Of a stretch of DNA of 33,488 bases, positions 1 through 7,422 are shown one piece after another. The notes below the pieces were generated by a model. It was not told the origin of the DNA. It ran no database searches and saw only the letters and a program-made list of their open reading frames with translations. The first letter of the stretch is position 1, and every line of letters begins with the position of its first letter. A program made the position numbers and the translations under genes. The DNA lies in NCBI GenBank assembly GCA_030040595.1, contig JASHTL010000098.1:1-33488 (forward strand). Reading direction: 5' to 3'. The DNA comes from Microcaldota archaeon. Lineage in GTDB: Archaea; Micrarchaeota; Micrarchaeia; Micrarchaeales; CABMGC01.

Positions 1-1083
1 GGCCACTGGTTCAACAGGCTCTATTCGGGTATGAAGGGGAGCGATGAGATAAAGCTTGCAAAGATAGCAGGGGTCAGCGGAGTGGCCGGCAAGCTGGAGA
101 GGATGCGTGAGATGGGCCTGGACGAGAATGACTACTATACTATAGAAAACGGAAGCAGGATCCCGGAAAGCTTCTTCAGGGGCCTTGACATAGTGCACAT
201 ATCAGACCCAAACGAGTACCATGCGGAACAGACCATAGACTCGCTGAAGCACGGCAGTGTCACGGTCACGGAAAAGACATGGGGCATAAACAGGGAGGAA
301 TTCGAGAATGTAACAGGGTTCATATCAAGGAATAGGTTGGAGAACAAGGCGTACCTGCATCTGCATTACCTGCATAAGCAACTGACCATGGTCATTGACG
401 GCCTCCTCGAGAAATATACCGGGGAGTACGGCAAGGTCAAGGCCGTTTCCGAGAGCTTCTTCGAAGTCGAGAGCGAGGAGGACGCGAAGCGGGGCAAGTG
501 GCTCTTCTCGCACAAGAGCGGAGGCCTCTTCATGGACTGGATACACACGTTCGAGGTAGTGATAAACGGCGCGAAGGCGACAAAGGCGGATCTCTACGAC
601 ATGGAGCTCTTTGCAGTGAACAGGAGATATGTGGAGACGCACCCTACAGGCATAGAGGCGCGGGTCAGGCTGGCGGGAAAGCACTTCGCAAATGGCGCGA
701 CAGCAACAATGAGGATGGCAAAGGGCACTGCTTCAGGCATCAAGATGGCCAGGTTCTACTTCGACTCCGGCGCGCACCTGGACTTGGAGTACTTGGGGTC
801 TGAGGCTGAATTCGGCTCCCATAGAAGGGGAACGTGGACCCTCTACAGCGACGGCAAGGCGGTCGAGTCAGGAGAACCGAGTGGGCCGAATACGTCAGAG
901 ATATTCGTAACCGAGATACTTGAGATGTGCAAGGGCGGCAAGGCGCCGCTCTCCATAGCCCAGGCAAAGATGCTCTTTGAGCCGCAGTGGAAGTACCAGG
1001 AGATGTTTCCAGGCAAGGAGCTGCACGCCTCGCAGAAAGAGATTGACTCGTTCATAAGCGCGGGACTGAAGCTCGGCCAATGA
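1..1083 (+). CDS. Gfo/Idh/MocA-type oxidoreductase-like protein, 5' end outside the window
   Basis: The frame is open to base 1, and the residues before the first ATG (nt 31) read GHWFNRLYSG. This fits the usual N-terminal Rossmann stretch of Gfo/Idh/MocA dehydrogenases (G-x-G-H-W...L), so the true start lies upstream and ATG 31 is not the start. Further support is the DIVHISDPNEYHAEQTIDSL segment, which matches the family's DAV.I.TPN..H.E.a..aL motif, followed by VTEKT where most members have EKP. A GGLFMDWIHTFEV stretch matches the region of the catalytic G-G-x-x-x-D-x-x-x-H. The family oxidises or reduces sugars and related compounds with NAD(P). The substrate cannot be told. The Pro-to-Thr change after the EK pair makes an ordinary sugar dehydrogenase slightly less certain. 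The family call is fairly secure and the function is open. Confidence 0.72.
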   Translation, partial: GHWFNRLYSGMKGSDEIKLAKIAGVSGVAGKLERMREMGLDENDYYTIENGSRIPESFFRGLDIVHISDPNEYHAEQTIDSLKHGSVTVTEKTWGINREEFENVTGFISRNRLENKAYLHLHYLHKQLTMVIDGLLEKYTGEYGKVKAVSESFFEVESEEDAKRGKWLFSHKSGGLFMDWIHTFEVVINGAKATKADLYDMELFAVNRRYVETHPTGIEARVRLAGKHFANGATATMRMAKGTASGIKMARFYFDSGAHLDLEYLGSEAEFGSHRRGTWTLYSDGKAVESGEPSGPNTSEIFVTEILEMCKGGKAPLSIAQAKMLFEPQWKYQEMFPGKELHASQKEIDSFISAGLKLGQ

Positions 1084-1138
1084 CGATCTACAGGTAGCTC
1101 TTTTAACCGTAGCGGTAACAGTAAGAGTTGGAGGTTTG

Positions 1139-1453
1139 ATGGCAGGGACTTTGAGGCTGAGGGGAAGTGTCCAAGATGTTGTGAACAACATAAACGGTCT
1201 TTTAGACGAACATAGGAAATCGACGGCCTTGCGGAGCGCCTATAGAAAGTCCATGAAACTCGGCGACGAGGCCATGGGAGATAGAAAGTGGCCCGATGCA
1301 ATATCGCATTATCGAAAGGCGCAGATGAATGCAGACAGGTTAAGCCCTTCAGACAGGCCCTCGTTCAGAGGGGTTGTTGCAATAATACGCTCAACACACA
1401 AGCTCAACAAGGCGCTCAGGCAGTCTGAAGAGGCAGGTACAGCCAATAGATAG
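1139..1453 (+). CDS. Small helical protein, TPR/MIT-like
   Basis: I do not recognise this 104-residue protein. It looks entirely alpha-helical and rich in Arg/Lys. The stretch around residues 45-70 (LGDEAMGDRKWPDAISHYRKA) has the spacing of one TPR or MIT helix pair (G..A...G.W..A...Y..A). There are no Cys, no signal peptide and no membrane segment. I chose ATG 1139 over the adjacent TTG 1136. A TTTTAA box at 1100-1105 would place the transcript start near 1130, leaving a leader of about 9 nt with a GGAGGT just before the start codon. The gene is 55 bp downstream of the oxidoreductase. A protein-interaction role is only an inference from the helix-pair resemblance. Confidence 0.6.
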   Translation: MAGTLRLRGSVQDVVNNINGLLDEHRKSTALRSAYRKSMKLGDEAMGDRKWPDAISHYRKAQMNADRLSPSDRPSFRGVVAIIRSTHKLNKALRQSEEAGTANR

Positions 1454-1484
1454 ATTTAAATATCATTAGATGTACATAATAATT

Positions 1485-1562
1485 GTCTTGAGATCTACAC
1501 TCGCTTACAGTAAATCGATTGTAGAAATCATTTAAGGAAAGCCAAAGTAGGATTCTCAAGAC
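1485..1562 (+). ncRNA. Possible structured non-coding RNA closed by a 9-bp stem
   Basis: A strong TATA box (GATTTAAAT, centred near 1458) lies about 27 nt before base 1485, where a perfect 9-bp inverted repeat begins: GTCTTGAGA (1485-1493) pairs with TCTCAAGAC (1554-1562). The next six bases, TCTACA (1494-1499), pair with TGTAGA (1520-1525), so the 5' strand forms 15 continuous paired bases in two stacked helices. Bases 1526-1553 remain unpaired on the 3' side. A T-rich stretch follows near 1570. There is no T-arm consensus, so this is not a tRNA, and I see no C/D boxes. It could instead be chance pairing in the 190-bp gap before the methyltransferase gene. Confidence 0.35.
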
Positions 1563-1644
1563 CAACTAATCTTTATAATTTCAGAATACTGCAGCGAAAG
1601 CTAATCCTGAAACATTTCCTGCAGTCTTTTTCATAATCGATAAC

Positions 1645-2310
1645 ATGACAGTCTATAATAGTCCCAAGAGGACACGGAACGTAAGGGAGAAATGGGATAA
1701 GGTCTACAGCAAGCCAGAGAACAATGGCAGAGTGCTGGTAATGAGGATACCGCCTGATCCGATAGTAAGCACGGCGAAGACGCTCAAACGAGAGAGGCGC
1801 GGCAGTGAGCTGGCCTACCTTGACATAGGCTGCGGTCACGGGTTGTATGCAGTAAAGATGGCAGAGATGGGCTTCATGGTAGTGGGAATCGATGTCTCGG
1901 AAGTTGCAATACAGAGGGCAAGAGAGCTTGCCGGAGTTAGGAGGGACATAACTTTCATAGTAGGCAATCCGCTTAGAAGGAGGATTGACGGCACGTTTGA
2001 CCTTGTCGCATCCAATTTTGTACTTCAGCTTGTGAAAGAGGCGTACAAGCCAAGGTTCATAGAAAACATGATGGTGCATACCGCTCCTGGAGGCTATAAC
2101 GTGGTTGTATTCCACACCCAGCACCTTGCAAGGGCAAACTCAAAGAAGGAGTGGGGCGGCGTGATCGAGGGATTCCAGAGAGAACTCGATACTTTCTATA
2201 TGGCCAGGGGCTGGAGTGTAATAGCGAATGAGGAAGGATTCTCGGGAAGGAACTACAACGGCAAGCCGGTCCATTGGGGATACATAGTTGCAAAGAGGCC
2301 AACGGCCTAG
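1645..2310 (+). CDS. Class I SAM-dependent methyltransferase
   Basis: The 221-residue protein carries a clear motif I, LDIGCGHGLYAVKMAEMG (about residues 53-70), followed by VVGIDVS, the acidic end of strand beta-2 that holds the SAM ribose. FDLVASNFVLQLV is the motif IV region. This is the Rossmann-like class I methyltransferase fold, of the length seen in small-molecule and TehB-like enzymes. The substrate cannot be assigned. ATG 1645 is the first possible start after an in-frame stop at 1576. A CTTTATAAT box at 1571-1579 gives a leader of roughly 40 nt, longer than for most genes here. It converges with the minus-strand gene ending at 2312, with a 1-nt gap. Confidence 0.85.
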   Translation: MTVYNSPKRTRNVREKWDKVYSKPENNGRVLVMRIPPDPIVSTAKTLKRERRGSELAYLDIGCGHGLYAVKMAEMGFMVVGIDVSEVAIQRARELAGVRRDITFIVGNPLRRRIDGTFDLVASNFVLQLVKEAYKPRFIENMMVHTAPGGYNVVVFHTQHLARANSKKEWGGVIEGFQRELDTFYMARGWSVIANEEGFSGRNYNGKPVHWGYIVAKRPTA

Positions 2311-2311
2311 G

Positions 2312-2560
2312 CTATTGGTCTCCGTCCTCGAAGACATCGAGGAGCTGGCCCTGCCCGAGTCCGGACGGGAACGGGTCTAGCTTTACGATTATGAACGGGT
2401 CGTCAGCGCCTTTAACTATGCCAGGCCAGATCTTCCCGCTTTTGTCCACGTACTGGGCCTTGTGCCCAATCAGCGTTGCCGGGTCAATGTTTCCAGATGG
2501 AGTGGCAAGCAGGTTCTCGTTGTCCAGTGAAGTGACTACTGCGGATATCATGAGAATCAT
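2312..2560 (-). CDS. Small unknown protein with SH3/PRC-barrel-like composition
   Basis: I do not recognise this 82-residue protein. The second half (about residues 30-80: IGHKAQYVDKSGKIWPGIVKG, then IIVKLDPFPSGLGQGQLLDV) has short alternating strands with Gly turns, as in a small beta-barrel of the SH3 or PRC type. This is a reading of the pattern, not a match. ATG 2560 is the longest start, with TAGGTAG about 10 nt upstream; Met4 is an alternative. It is the last of three co-directional small genes (2767-3219, 2581-2748, this one) with 18-20 nt gaps, suggesting one transcript. A TATA-like CTCATATATA near 2628-2637 could also drive this gene alone. Confidence 0.6.
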   Translation of the reverse strand: MILMISAVVTSLDNENLLATPSGNIDPATLIGHKAQYVDKSGKIWPGIVKGADDPFIIVKLDPFPSGLGQGQLLDVFEDGDQ

Positions 2561-2580
2561 ATTCTTTTCTACCTACACAG

Positions 2581-2748
2581 TTATAATACAACTAGGACGT
2601 TGACACCGGTCAAACCATCCGGAAAGCCGTATATATGAGTCATTTCATAATATGTATTGTGAAGGCCTGTATGGGACTCTGATATCTTGTAAATCATCGA
2701 GGCGCCTTCCGGTTTCGGCCCGTCGCTGGAATTCCTTCCCACCTCCAT
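2581..2748 (-). CDS. Possible 55-residue protein between two small genes
   Basis: An open frame of 55 codons fills the space between the two neighbouring minus-strand genes almost exactly. Its ATG (2748) is 18 nt after the stop of the upstream gene, and its TAA (2581-2583) is 20 nt before the start of the next. Codon choice (AGG for Arg, ATA for Ile, CCG for Pro) resembles the other genes. The sequence starts MEVGRNSSDG and ends with the hydrophobic VNVLVVL. No domain is recognised and no ribosome-binding site is visible before ATG 2748; Met18 is another possible start. Without comparative data I cannot exclude a chance open frame. Confidence 0.4.
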   Translation of the reverse strand: MEVGRNSSDGPKPEGASMIYKISESHTGLHNTYYEMTHIYGFPDGLTGVNVLVVL

Positions 2749-2766
2749 ACGGTTGTAGAAAATTTC

Positions 2767-3219
2767 TTAGTTTTCAGTGCCTCTGATCGCATTTTTATCT
2801 GCAGGTCCATTGGCTCCTTCTCGCAGCGCAGCCATTTCCATGCTATCTATTTTTAGGATCACCACTATGGAAGCCTCTACATCAGAGTAGTACCTAAGGG
2901 TCTTCAGGCGCTTGTCATTCCAGTCGTGAAGAAGAAGTGCGGCCCAAGGCTTGCCTTCCAGCCCATGATCAATGAGATAGCCCCATTCCCCTGGTTTAAG
3001 GTTTGCCCTGAAGGCAGCGTTTGCGCGAGCATCGCTCTTAATAGCCCTTGCCTCTTCTATTGTAAGCATCTCGCCCTTGAACTGGGAGAAGTCGATTGAG
3101 CCTGCCAGTGTAGGCCCTCGGTCGTTTGCAAACCTGTAAATCGCATATGCCTGGCCGTTTACCTCAAATGCTTGCGCGCCTATTGTCTTGGCCTTGTGGG
3201 CTTCAGCTACTCTTGCCAT
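2767..3219 (-). CDS. Unknown 150-residue soluble protein
   Basis: No family is recognised. The protein begins MARVAEAHKAKTIGAQAFEV and has a mixed alpha/beta look, with Trp-containing strands (GEWGYLI, KPWAALLLHDW) and a Lys/Asp-rich C-terminus. It has no Cys, signal peptide or membrane segment. The frame extends to an ATG at 3249, but the TATA box TTTTATAT at 3250-3257 abuts that codon, so a transcript starting about 27 nt from the box centre would begin near 3228 and miss it. I therefore place the start at ATG 3219, nine bases into the predicted transcript. It is the first of a three-gene minus-strand group of small unknowns. Confidence 0.62.
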   Translation of the reverse strand: MARVAEAHKAKTIGAQAFEVNGQAYAIYRFANDRGPTLAGSIDFSQFKGEMLTIEEARAIKSDARANAAFRANLKPGEWGYLIDHGLEGKPWAALLLHDWNDKRLKTLRYYSDVEASIVVILKIDSMEMAALREGANGPADKNAIRGTEN

Positions 3220-3249
3220 CTTTATCGGGTAATTGGTGCCTGGCCACAT

Positions 3250-3257
3250 ATATAAAA
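3250..3257 (-). promoter_or_regulatory. TATA box deciding the start of the 3219 gene
   Basis: On the minus strand this reads TTTTATAT. Its centre is about 35 nt from ATG 3219 and it directly abuts the longer frame's ATG at 3249. It therefore supports the shorter start. Confidence 0.55.
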
Positions 3258-3377
3258 GTTTGGTAGGACTTATGCGCGATCGGCGGGAAAACGTTGCATT
3301 CTTGCACGGGGTCCGCTGGAAGAGTGTTTTTATAGCTTATCATGCCATAATGTTATCAATTCTATTACCATGATTCT

Positions 3378-3572
3378 ATGCTATGCGAGAGATGCAGCCG
3401 TGAGGTATACAAGCACGAGGTCTGCAGGTACTGCAACAGGAAGATATGCTCTGACTGCGTCAAGAGCTCCAGGCGCGTGACAAAGACCACGCGCATAGTG
3501 ATATGCAAGGACTGCTGGTCGATGATGAAGAGGAGGAAGGCCTTCAAGGGCATGTCTGCGGAGCAGGCCTAA
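3378..3572 (+). CDS. Zinc-binding protein with four CxxC motifs
   Basis: The 64-residue protein has four CxxC pairs: C3/C6, C16/C19, C24/C27 and C43/C46. This is enough for two zinc ions in a cross-brace (RING/FYVE-like) or B-box-like arrangement. The rest is strongly basic (many Lys/Arg, including KRRK near the C-terminus), which suits nucleic-acid or ribosome contact, though that role is inferred. ATG 3378 follows a TTTTTATA box near 3329-3336, giving a leader of about 20 nt. The last four bases overlap the end of ileS on the other strand. I know of no assigned function for such short archaeal zinc proteins. Confidence 0.75.
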   Translation: MLCERCSREVYKHEVCRYCNRKICSDCVKSSRRVTKTTRIVICKDCWSMMKRRKAFKGMSAEQA

Positions 3573-6500
3573 ACCTTGCTCAGTGCTATCCTCGCAATCT
3601 CGCCGTCAAGGTCTATGTCCCTTATGTCCTCCTTGCCTTCGACCCCTTCCGCTATCTTTTTGGCGTTGACTCCTTTTGATATCCTTTCCATGTTGGCCTT
3701 TATTATTTCAGCAGAATCCGGAGGGCACTGGTAATAGAGCATGATCCTGTCGACTTTCCTGAGCTGCTGCGCCTTCCTTGCAAGCTGCACGCCCCTCTCG
3801 AACTCCCTCACTAGCGCCTCCTCCCTGAGCTCCTTGCTTATCTCCCTGTCCACATATGCCACGCCGAACTCGAACGAGACAGCATCCTCGTTCTGAAGCT
3901 TCTTTATCACCGTGAAGTGCTCGGATTTTATGTCCGCAGCGCCTTTCTGCGTATGAAGTGCGTAGTATCCGTGCTTGTCTATCTCCCTGATTATCTCATT
4001 TGCATCTGCAGTCTTCAATGCCTCTGCAACAGCTCCGGCCTTATCCTTGAAATCGGGCCCTATCTTTGCGAACGCGGGCTTTATCTCCATGTTGAATGAC
4101 TCAACCTGCCTGACATCCAGCTTCTTTACGTTTGTGTAGTCAGTAATCAGATATGAGAGCTTTGAGAGCGTATCATAGACGCTTTGGTCGGTGACCTCGA
4201 GAGTCGCCTTGGCGAGCGGCTGCCTCAGCTTCAGGTCCGCCTTCTCCCTGCTGAAGAGTATCGCAGTTATCGCGCTCGTGGCCACCTTAATTGAGCTTTC
4301 AAGATCCTTGTTGACAGCATCCTTGTAATGCTTTGGCCATCTCTCAAGGAAGATGCTCTTATTTGACGCGTATCTTTCAAGGTATACCGATTCGGTTACG
4401 AACGGAACTGCAATCGAAGCTATTATCAGGGTCTTGTATAGCACATAGTTGGCAACATCAATTATGGATTTTGCCTTTTTCTTGTCGCTGTACAGTATCC
4501 TCTTCTTCGCAAGCTTGAGGTAGAACCTGCTGAAGTCCTCAATGATGAAATCCTTAAGCGGCGATAGAGCCTTGTAGGAATCGTAATTGTCCAGGTTTGT
4601 CGTCATGGTATCGACAAGGGTCTCTATCCTGGAGAGTATCCACTGGTCGGTCTCGTCAAGGCTTTCTTTTCTGATGCGTTTCCTTAGTCTTGGCTTGTAT
4701 CCTATCGAATCCTGGTATTCCGACAACAGGTTCGAGACGTTGCGGAGTATAGTCACGATCTTCTCGTTTTCCTTTATCTCAGAATCGTTGAGACTTCTGT
4801 TGAGTATCGGATTATAATTGAGGCACCACATCCTGAACGCATCAGCGGTGAATATTCTTGTCATCTCAGAAAGGGGCCTGAAGTTTCCAAGGCTCTTGCT
4901 CATCTTCTTCCCGTCGGTGCCGAACAGTATCCCATGGACTGCGATATTGTCGAACGGCTTCCTGCCGTAAACCATGGTGCTCAGTTTTAGCTGGTACTGG
5001 AACCATCCGCGTATCTGCTCCACATATTCGACGATCAGCTCCGTGGACATGAATTTACCGAACTGCTCGGCGGTGACGCTCGCCCTGAACGCGGAGCTTG
5101 AGTCAAACCATACATCGAGTATGTCCTTTATCCGCTCCTTCTCTGAACCGCACTCGCACCTGAGCTTTATCCTGTCGATATAGGGCCTGTGGAGGTCGTT
5201 AAGGGAATCAACAGCGCCTTTGTCCGATGCAGATTCCTTCAGCTCCGCGACGGATCCGATAACGCTTGTCTTTCCGCAGTTGGCGCACCTCCAGATTGGC
5301 ATTGGTATGCCCCAGTACCTTTGCCTCGAAACGGTCCAGTCAGGCGAGTTGTTGAGCACGGCGTTCTGCCAGCCCTTTACCTCCTCAGGGTGCCACCTTG
5401 TCTTCTCGTTTTCCTTCAGCAATTTCTTCTTCATCTTCTGGACATTGAAGAACCACTGCGTTGTGGCCATGAATACGAGCTTCGATCCGCATCTCCAGCA
5501 ATGTGGATAGCTGTGCCTTATCCTGCCTTCCTTGAGCAGCGCGCCGGCCAGTTCAAGGTCTCTTGTCACCGCCTTGTTTGCATCGAATGGAATTTTTATT
5601 CCCTTGTACTCCCCTGCATCGTCATTGTAATGGGAGTCGGGGTTTATAGGAGAAAATACAGGCATCTTGTTCCTTACGCCCAGATTGTAGTCCTCTATTC
5701 CGTTTCCAGGTGCTGCATGGACAAGCCCAGTGCCTTCCTCCATTGAGACCATCTCCTCGGAGAAGAGGACCTTGTGGTATTTCCTGTACTCCTTCTGCTT
5801 CGGAACCTTCTCCTCAAGGGGATTTGTATAGAATATGCCGTCTAGTTCGCTGCCGTAGAACTCGCCGAGTATTGTGAAGTTCTCGTTGATCTGTTTCGAG
5901 AACGCATCTATCCTGTCCTTGGCCAGTATCAGCTCCCTGTCGCCCATCTTTATCCTGACGTAGAGGGCTTTGCTGCTCGCCACAACGAACATGTTTGAAG
6001 GAAGCGTCCACGGCGTTGTGGTCCATATTGCAAGGTAAGGGTTATTCCCAAGCTCCGTCTTTGCCTTTGACCTCTGCCTGTCGATCTTGAAAGCCACGAA
6101 GATTGACGGGTCGTCTTCGTCCCTGTATTCCACTTCCATGCTACCCTGCGACAGCGGCGTCTCGCAGTGGGGGCAGTATATGAGCGTCTTCTTGCCCTCG
6201 TAGAGGAAGCCTTTGTCTGATGCTGCCTTGAAGAGGCCCCATGCGGTCTCCATGTATTCGTTCTTGTAAGGAAGATAGGGATCCTTGAAATTCAGCGAGA
6301 TGCCGTATCTCTCGTAGTCAGCATCCATTCTCCCTACATACTTCTGCACGTAGTCCATGCATTCCTTGACGAATCGCTCCACGCCTATCCTCGTCTCAAT
6401 CTCTTTCTTCGAGGTTATGCCAAGCTCCTTCTCAACCTTGTTCTCGATAGGAAGACCGTGAACGTCGTAGCCTGCCCTGTCGATCACGTCATAGCCGCGG

Positions 6501-6715
6501 TATCTCTTGTACCTGACGAACAGGTCCTTAATCGATTTGACCCAGATCTGGCCGGGGTGCAAGTCGCCGGTGACATAAGGCGGGCCGTCAAGGAAATAGA
6601 ATGGCCTCTTGCCTCTGTTCTTCTCCCTTACAGCGTCTAGTATCCCCTCGCTCTTCCAGTATGCGATTACCTCTTCCTCGTCTTTCATATGCCCCTGCAT
6701 GCGAACACTAGACAC
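3569..6715 (-). CDS. ileS: Isoleucyl-tRNA synthetase
   Basis: Cytoplasmic class I synthetase that charges tRNA-Ile and edits valine. Landmarks in order: FLDGPPYVTGDLHPGQ (residues 41-56, HIGH-type site), CPHC zinc pair (181-184), the CP1 editing-domain TTTPWTLP (232-239) and GTGLVHAAPGNG (328-339), CWRC (406-409), SRQRYWGIP (463-471), CANC (477-480) with CECG (520-523), and KMSKS (604-608). The 1048-residue length is normal for archaeal IleRS, including the anticodon and C-terminal domains. The HIGH element is HPGQ rather than HIGH or HLGT. The frame opens at GTG 6715, with ATG at 6700 and 6688 as alternatives; a TTTAATA box near 6745-6755 allows either of the first two. The 3' end overlaps the zinc-protein gene by 4 nt. 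Confidence 0.97.
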   Translation of the reverse strand: MSSVRMQGHMKDEEEVIAYWKSEGILDAVREKNRGKRPFYFLDGPPYVTGDLHPGQIWVKSIKDLFVRYKRYRGYDVIDRAGYDVHGLPIENKVEKELGITSKKEIETRIGVERFVKECMDYVQKYVGRMDADYERYGISLNFKDPYLPYKNEYMETAWGLFKAASDKGFLYEGKKTLIYCPHCETPLSQGSMEVEYRDEDDPSIFVAFKIDRQRSKAKTELGNNPYLAIWTTTPWTLPSNMFVVASSKALYVRIKMGDRELILAKDRIDAFSKQINENFTILGEFYGSELDGIFYTNPLEEKVPKQKEYRKYHKVLFSEEMVSMEEGTGLVHAAPGNGIEDYNLGVRNKMPVFSPINPDSHYNDDAGEYKGIKIPFDANKAVTRDLELAGALLKEGRIRHSYPHCWRCGSKLVFMATTQWFFNVQKMKKKLLKENEKTRWHPEEVKGWQNAVLNNSPDWTVSRQRYWGIPMPIWRCANCGKTSVIGSVAELKESASDKGAVDSLNDLHRPYIDRIKLRCECGSEKERIKDILDVWFDSSSAFRASVTAEQFGKFMSTELIVEYVEQIRGWFQYQLKLSTMVYGRKPFDNIAVHGILFGTDGKKMSKSLGNFRPLSEMTRIFTADAFRMWCLNYNPILNRSLNDSEIKENEKIVTILRNVSNLLSEYQDSIGYKPRLRKRIRKESLDETDQWILSRIETLVDTMTTNLDNYDSYKALSPLKDFIIEDFSRFYLKLAKKRILYSDKKKAKSIIDVANYVLYKTLIIASIAVPFVTESVYLERYASNKSIFLERWPKHYKDAVNKDLESSIKVATSAITAILFSREKADLKLRQPLAKATLEVTDQSVYDTLSKLSYLITDYTNVKKLDVRQVESFNMEIKPAFAKIGPDFKDKAGAVAEALKTADANEIIREIDKHGYYALHTQKGAADIKSEHFTVIKKLQNEDAVSFEFGVAYVDREISKELREEALVREFERGVQLARKAQQLRKVDRIMLYYQCPPDSAEIIKANMERISKGVNAKKIAEGVEGKEDIRDIDLDGEIARIALSKV

Positions 6716-6739
6716 TCAAGCACAAGCAGTAGTCTATTG

Positions 6740-6757
6740 CACATATACTATTAAATC
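6740..6757. promoter_or_regulatory. Divergent promoter region, ileS / CDP-alcohol transferase gene
   Basis: This AT-rich block between the two divergent genes (start codons 62 bp apart) contains TTAAAT at 6751-6756 on the plus strand, 25-27 nt from GTG 6778. On the minus strand TTTAATA and GTATATG are suitably placed for ileS. Both directions probably initiate from this block. Confidence 0.5.
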
Positions 6758-6777
6758 TGTTGCAGATTGAATAGAGA

Positions 6778-7422
6778 GTGGATCGAATGCGAGCTGCTGA
6801 CGCGGTAACATACTTCAGGGTAGCTCTTGTAATTGTTGTTGTTTACCTAGTCATAGCCAGGGTAAATCCCATCCTGATAACGCTGCTAATAGCATTTGTC
6901 ATGGTACTTGATGCAGCAGATGGATACGCGGCAGTATGGGAGGGCAGCAATGGCAAGGTATCATTGCTCCAGTACATAAAGGCTTCAGCCGGAGATTCCA
7001 GGTACGCAAACAAGATAAAAGAGATAAAACTGAAACTTGCCAAGACAGCAAAGTACGGTCCCAGGATAGACGTAGCAGGAGACAGGGTAGTGGAGTATGC
7101 GCTCTGGATAGTATACACGTATGTGGCCGTAATACCGCTCTTTGTGCTTCTGGTCATAGTGATACGCCATTCATTCGTTGACGCATTTATGGCCTCTAAA
7201 GGCACGTCATCTAAGATGAAGACGCGGTTTGCGAAAGCAGTCTATTCATCTGCACTTGGCAGGGGCGGCATAAACGTGGTCAAGTTCGCCGCGTTCTCGT
7301 ACCTTGCATTCGTGTACATATGGGGATATCCTGCAGTGATAGGCTACGCGTTGGTCGCGGTGCTCGTTGCGTACATACTGCTCAGGGGAGCTGCAGAAGT
7401 ATATGAAGCGCTGCAGGAATGA
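6778..7422 (+). CDS. CDP-alcohol phosphatidyltransferase-like membrane protein with a split active-site motif
   Basis: Membrane protein of about 214 residues with roughly six hydrophobic segments. The family transfers a phosphoalcohol from a CDP-linked lipid or alcohol using the motif D-x2-D-G-x2-A-R-x8-G-x3-D-x3-D. Here the first half is DAADGYAAV (D45, D48, G49, A52) and the second is GPRIDVAGD (G94, D98, D102). All four Asp are present, but the Arg is Val53, and 41 residues instead of about 8 separate the halves. The inserted part is Lys-rich and hydrophilic (residues about 56-92). A phospholipid-headgroup role is therefore likely but altered. Start is GTG 6778 or ATG 6787; the promoter spacing suits either. 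It overlaps the DUF192 gene (ATGA), so the two are probably translationally coupled. Confidence 0.72.
   Translation: MDRMRAADAVTYFRVALVIVVVYLVIARVNPILITLLIAFVMVLDAADGYAAVWEGSNGKVSLLQYIKASAGDSRYANKIKEIKLKLAKTAKYGPRIDVAGDRVVEYALWIVYTYVAVIPLFVLLVIVIRHSFVDAFMASKGTSSKMKTRFAKAVYSSALGRGGINVVKFAAFSYLAFVYIWGYPAVIGYALVAVLVAYILLRGAAEVYEALQE

Noticed and set aside
1485..1562. tRNA gene suggested by a 7-9 bp closing stem
   Set aside because: There is no GGTTCGA-type T-arm 17 nt before the 3' stem and no D-arm or anticodon stem.
1573..2124. Minus-strand open frame opposite the methyltransferase gene
   Set aside because: The methyltransferase frame has clear family motifs; the opposite one has none.
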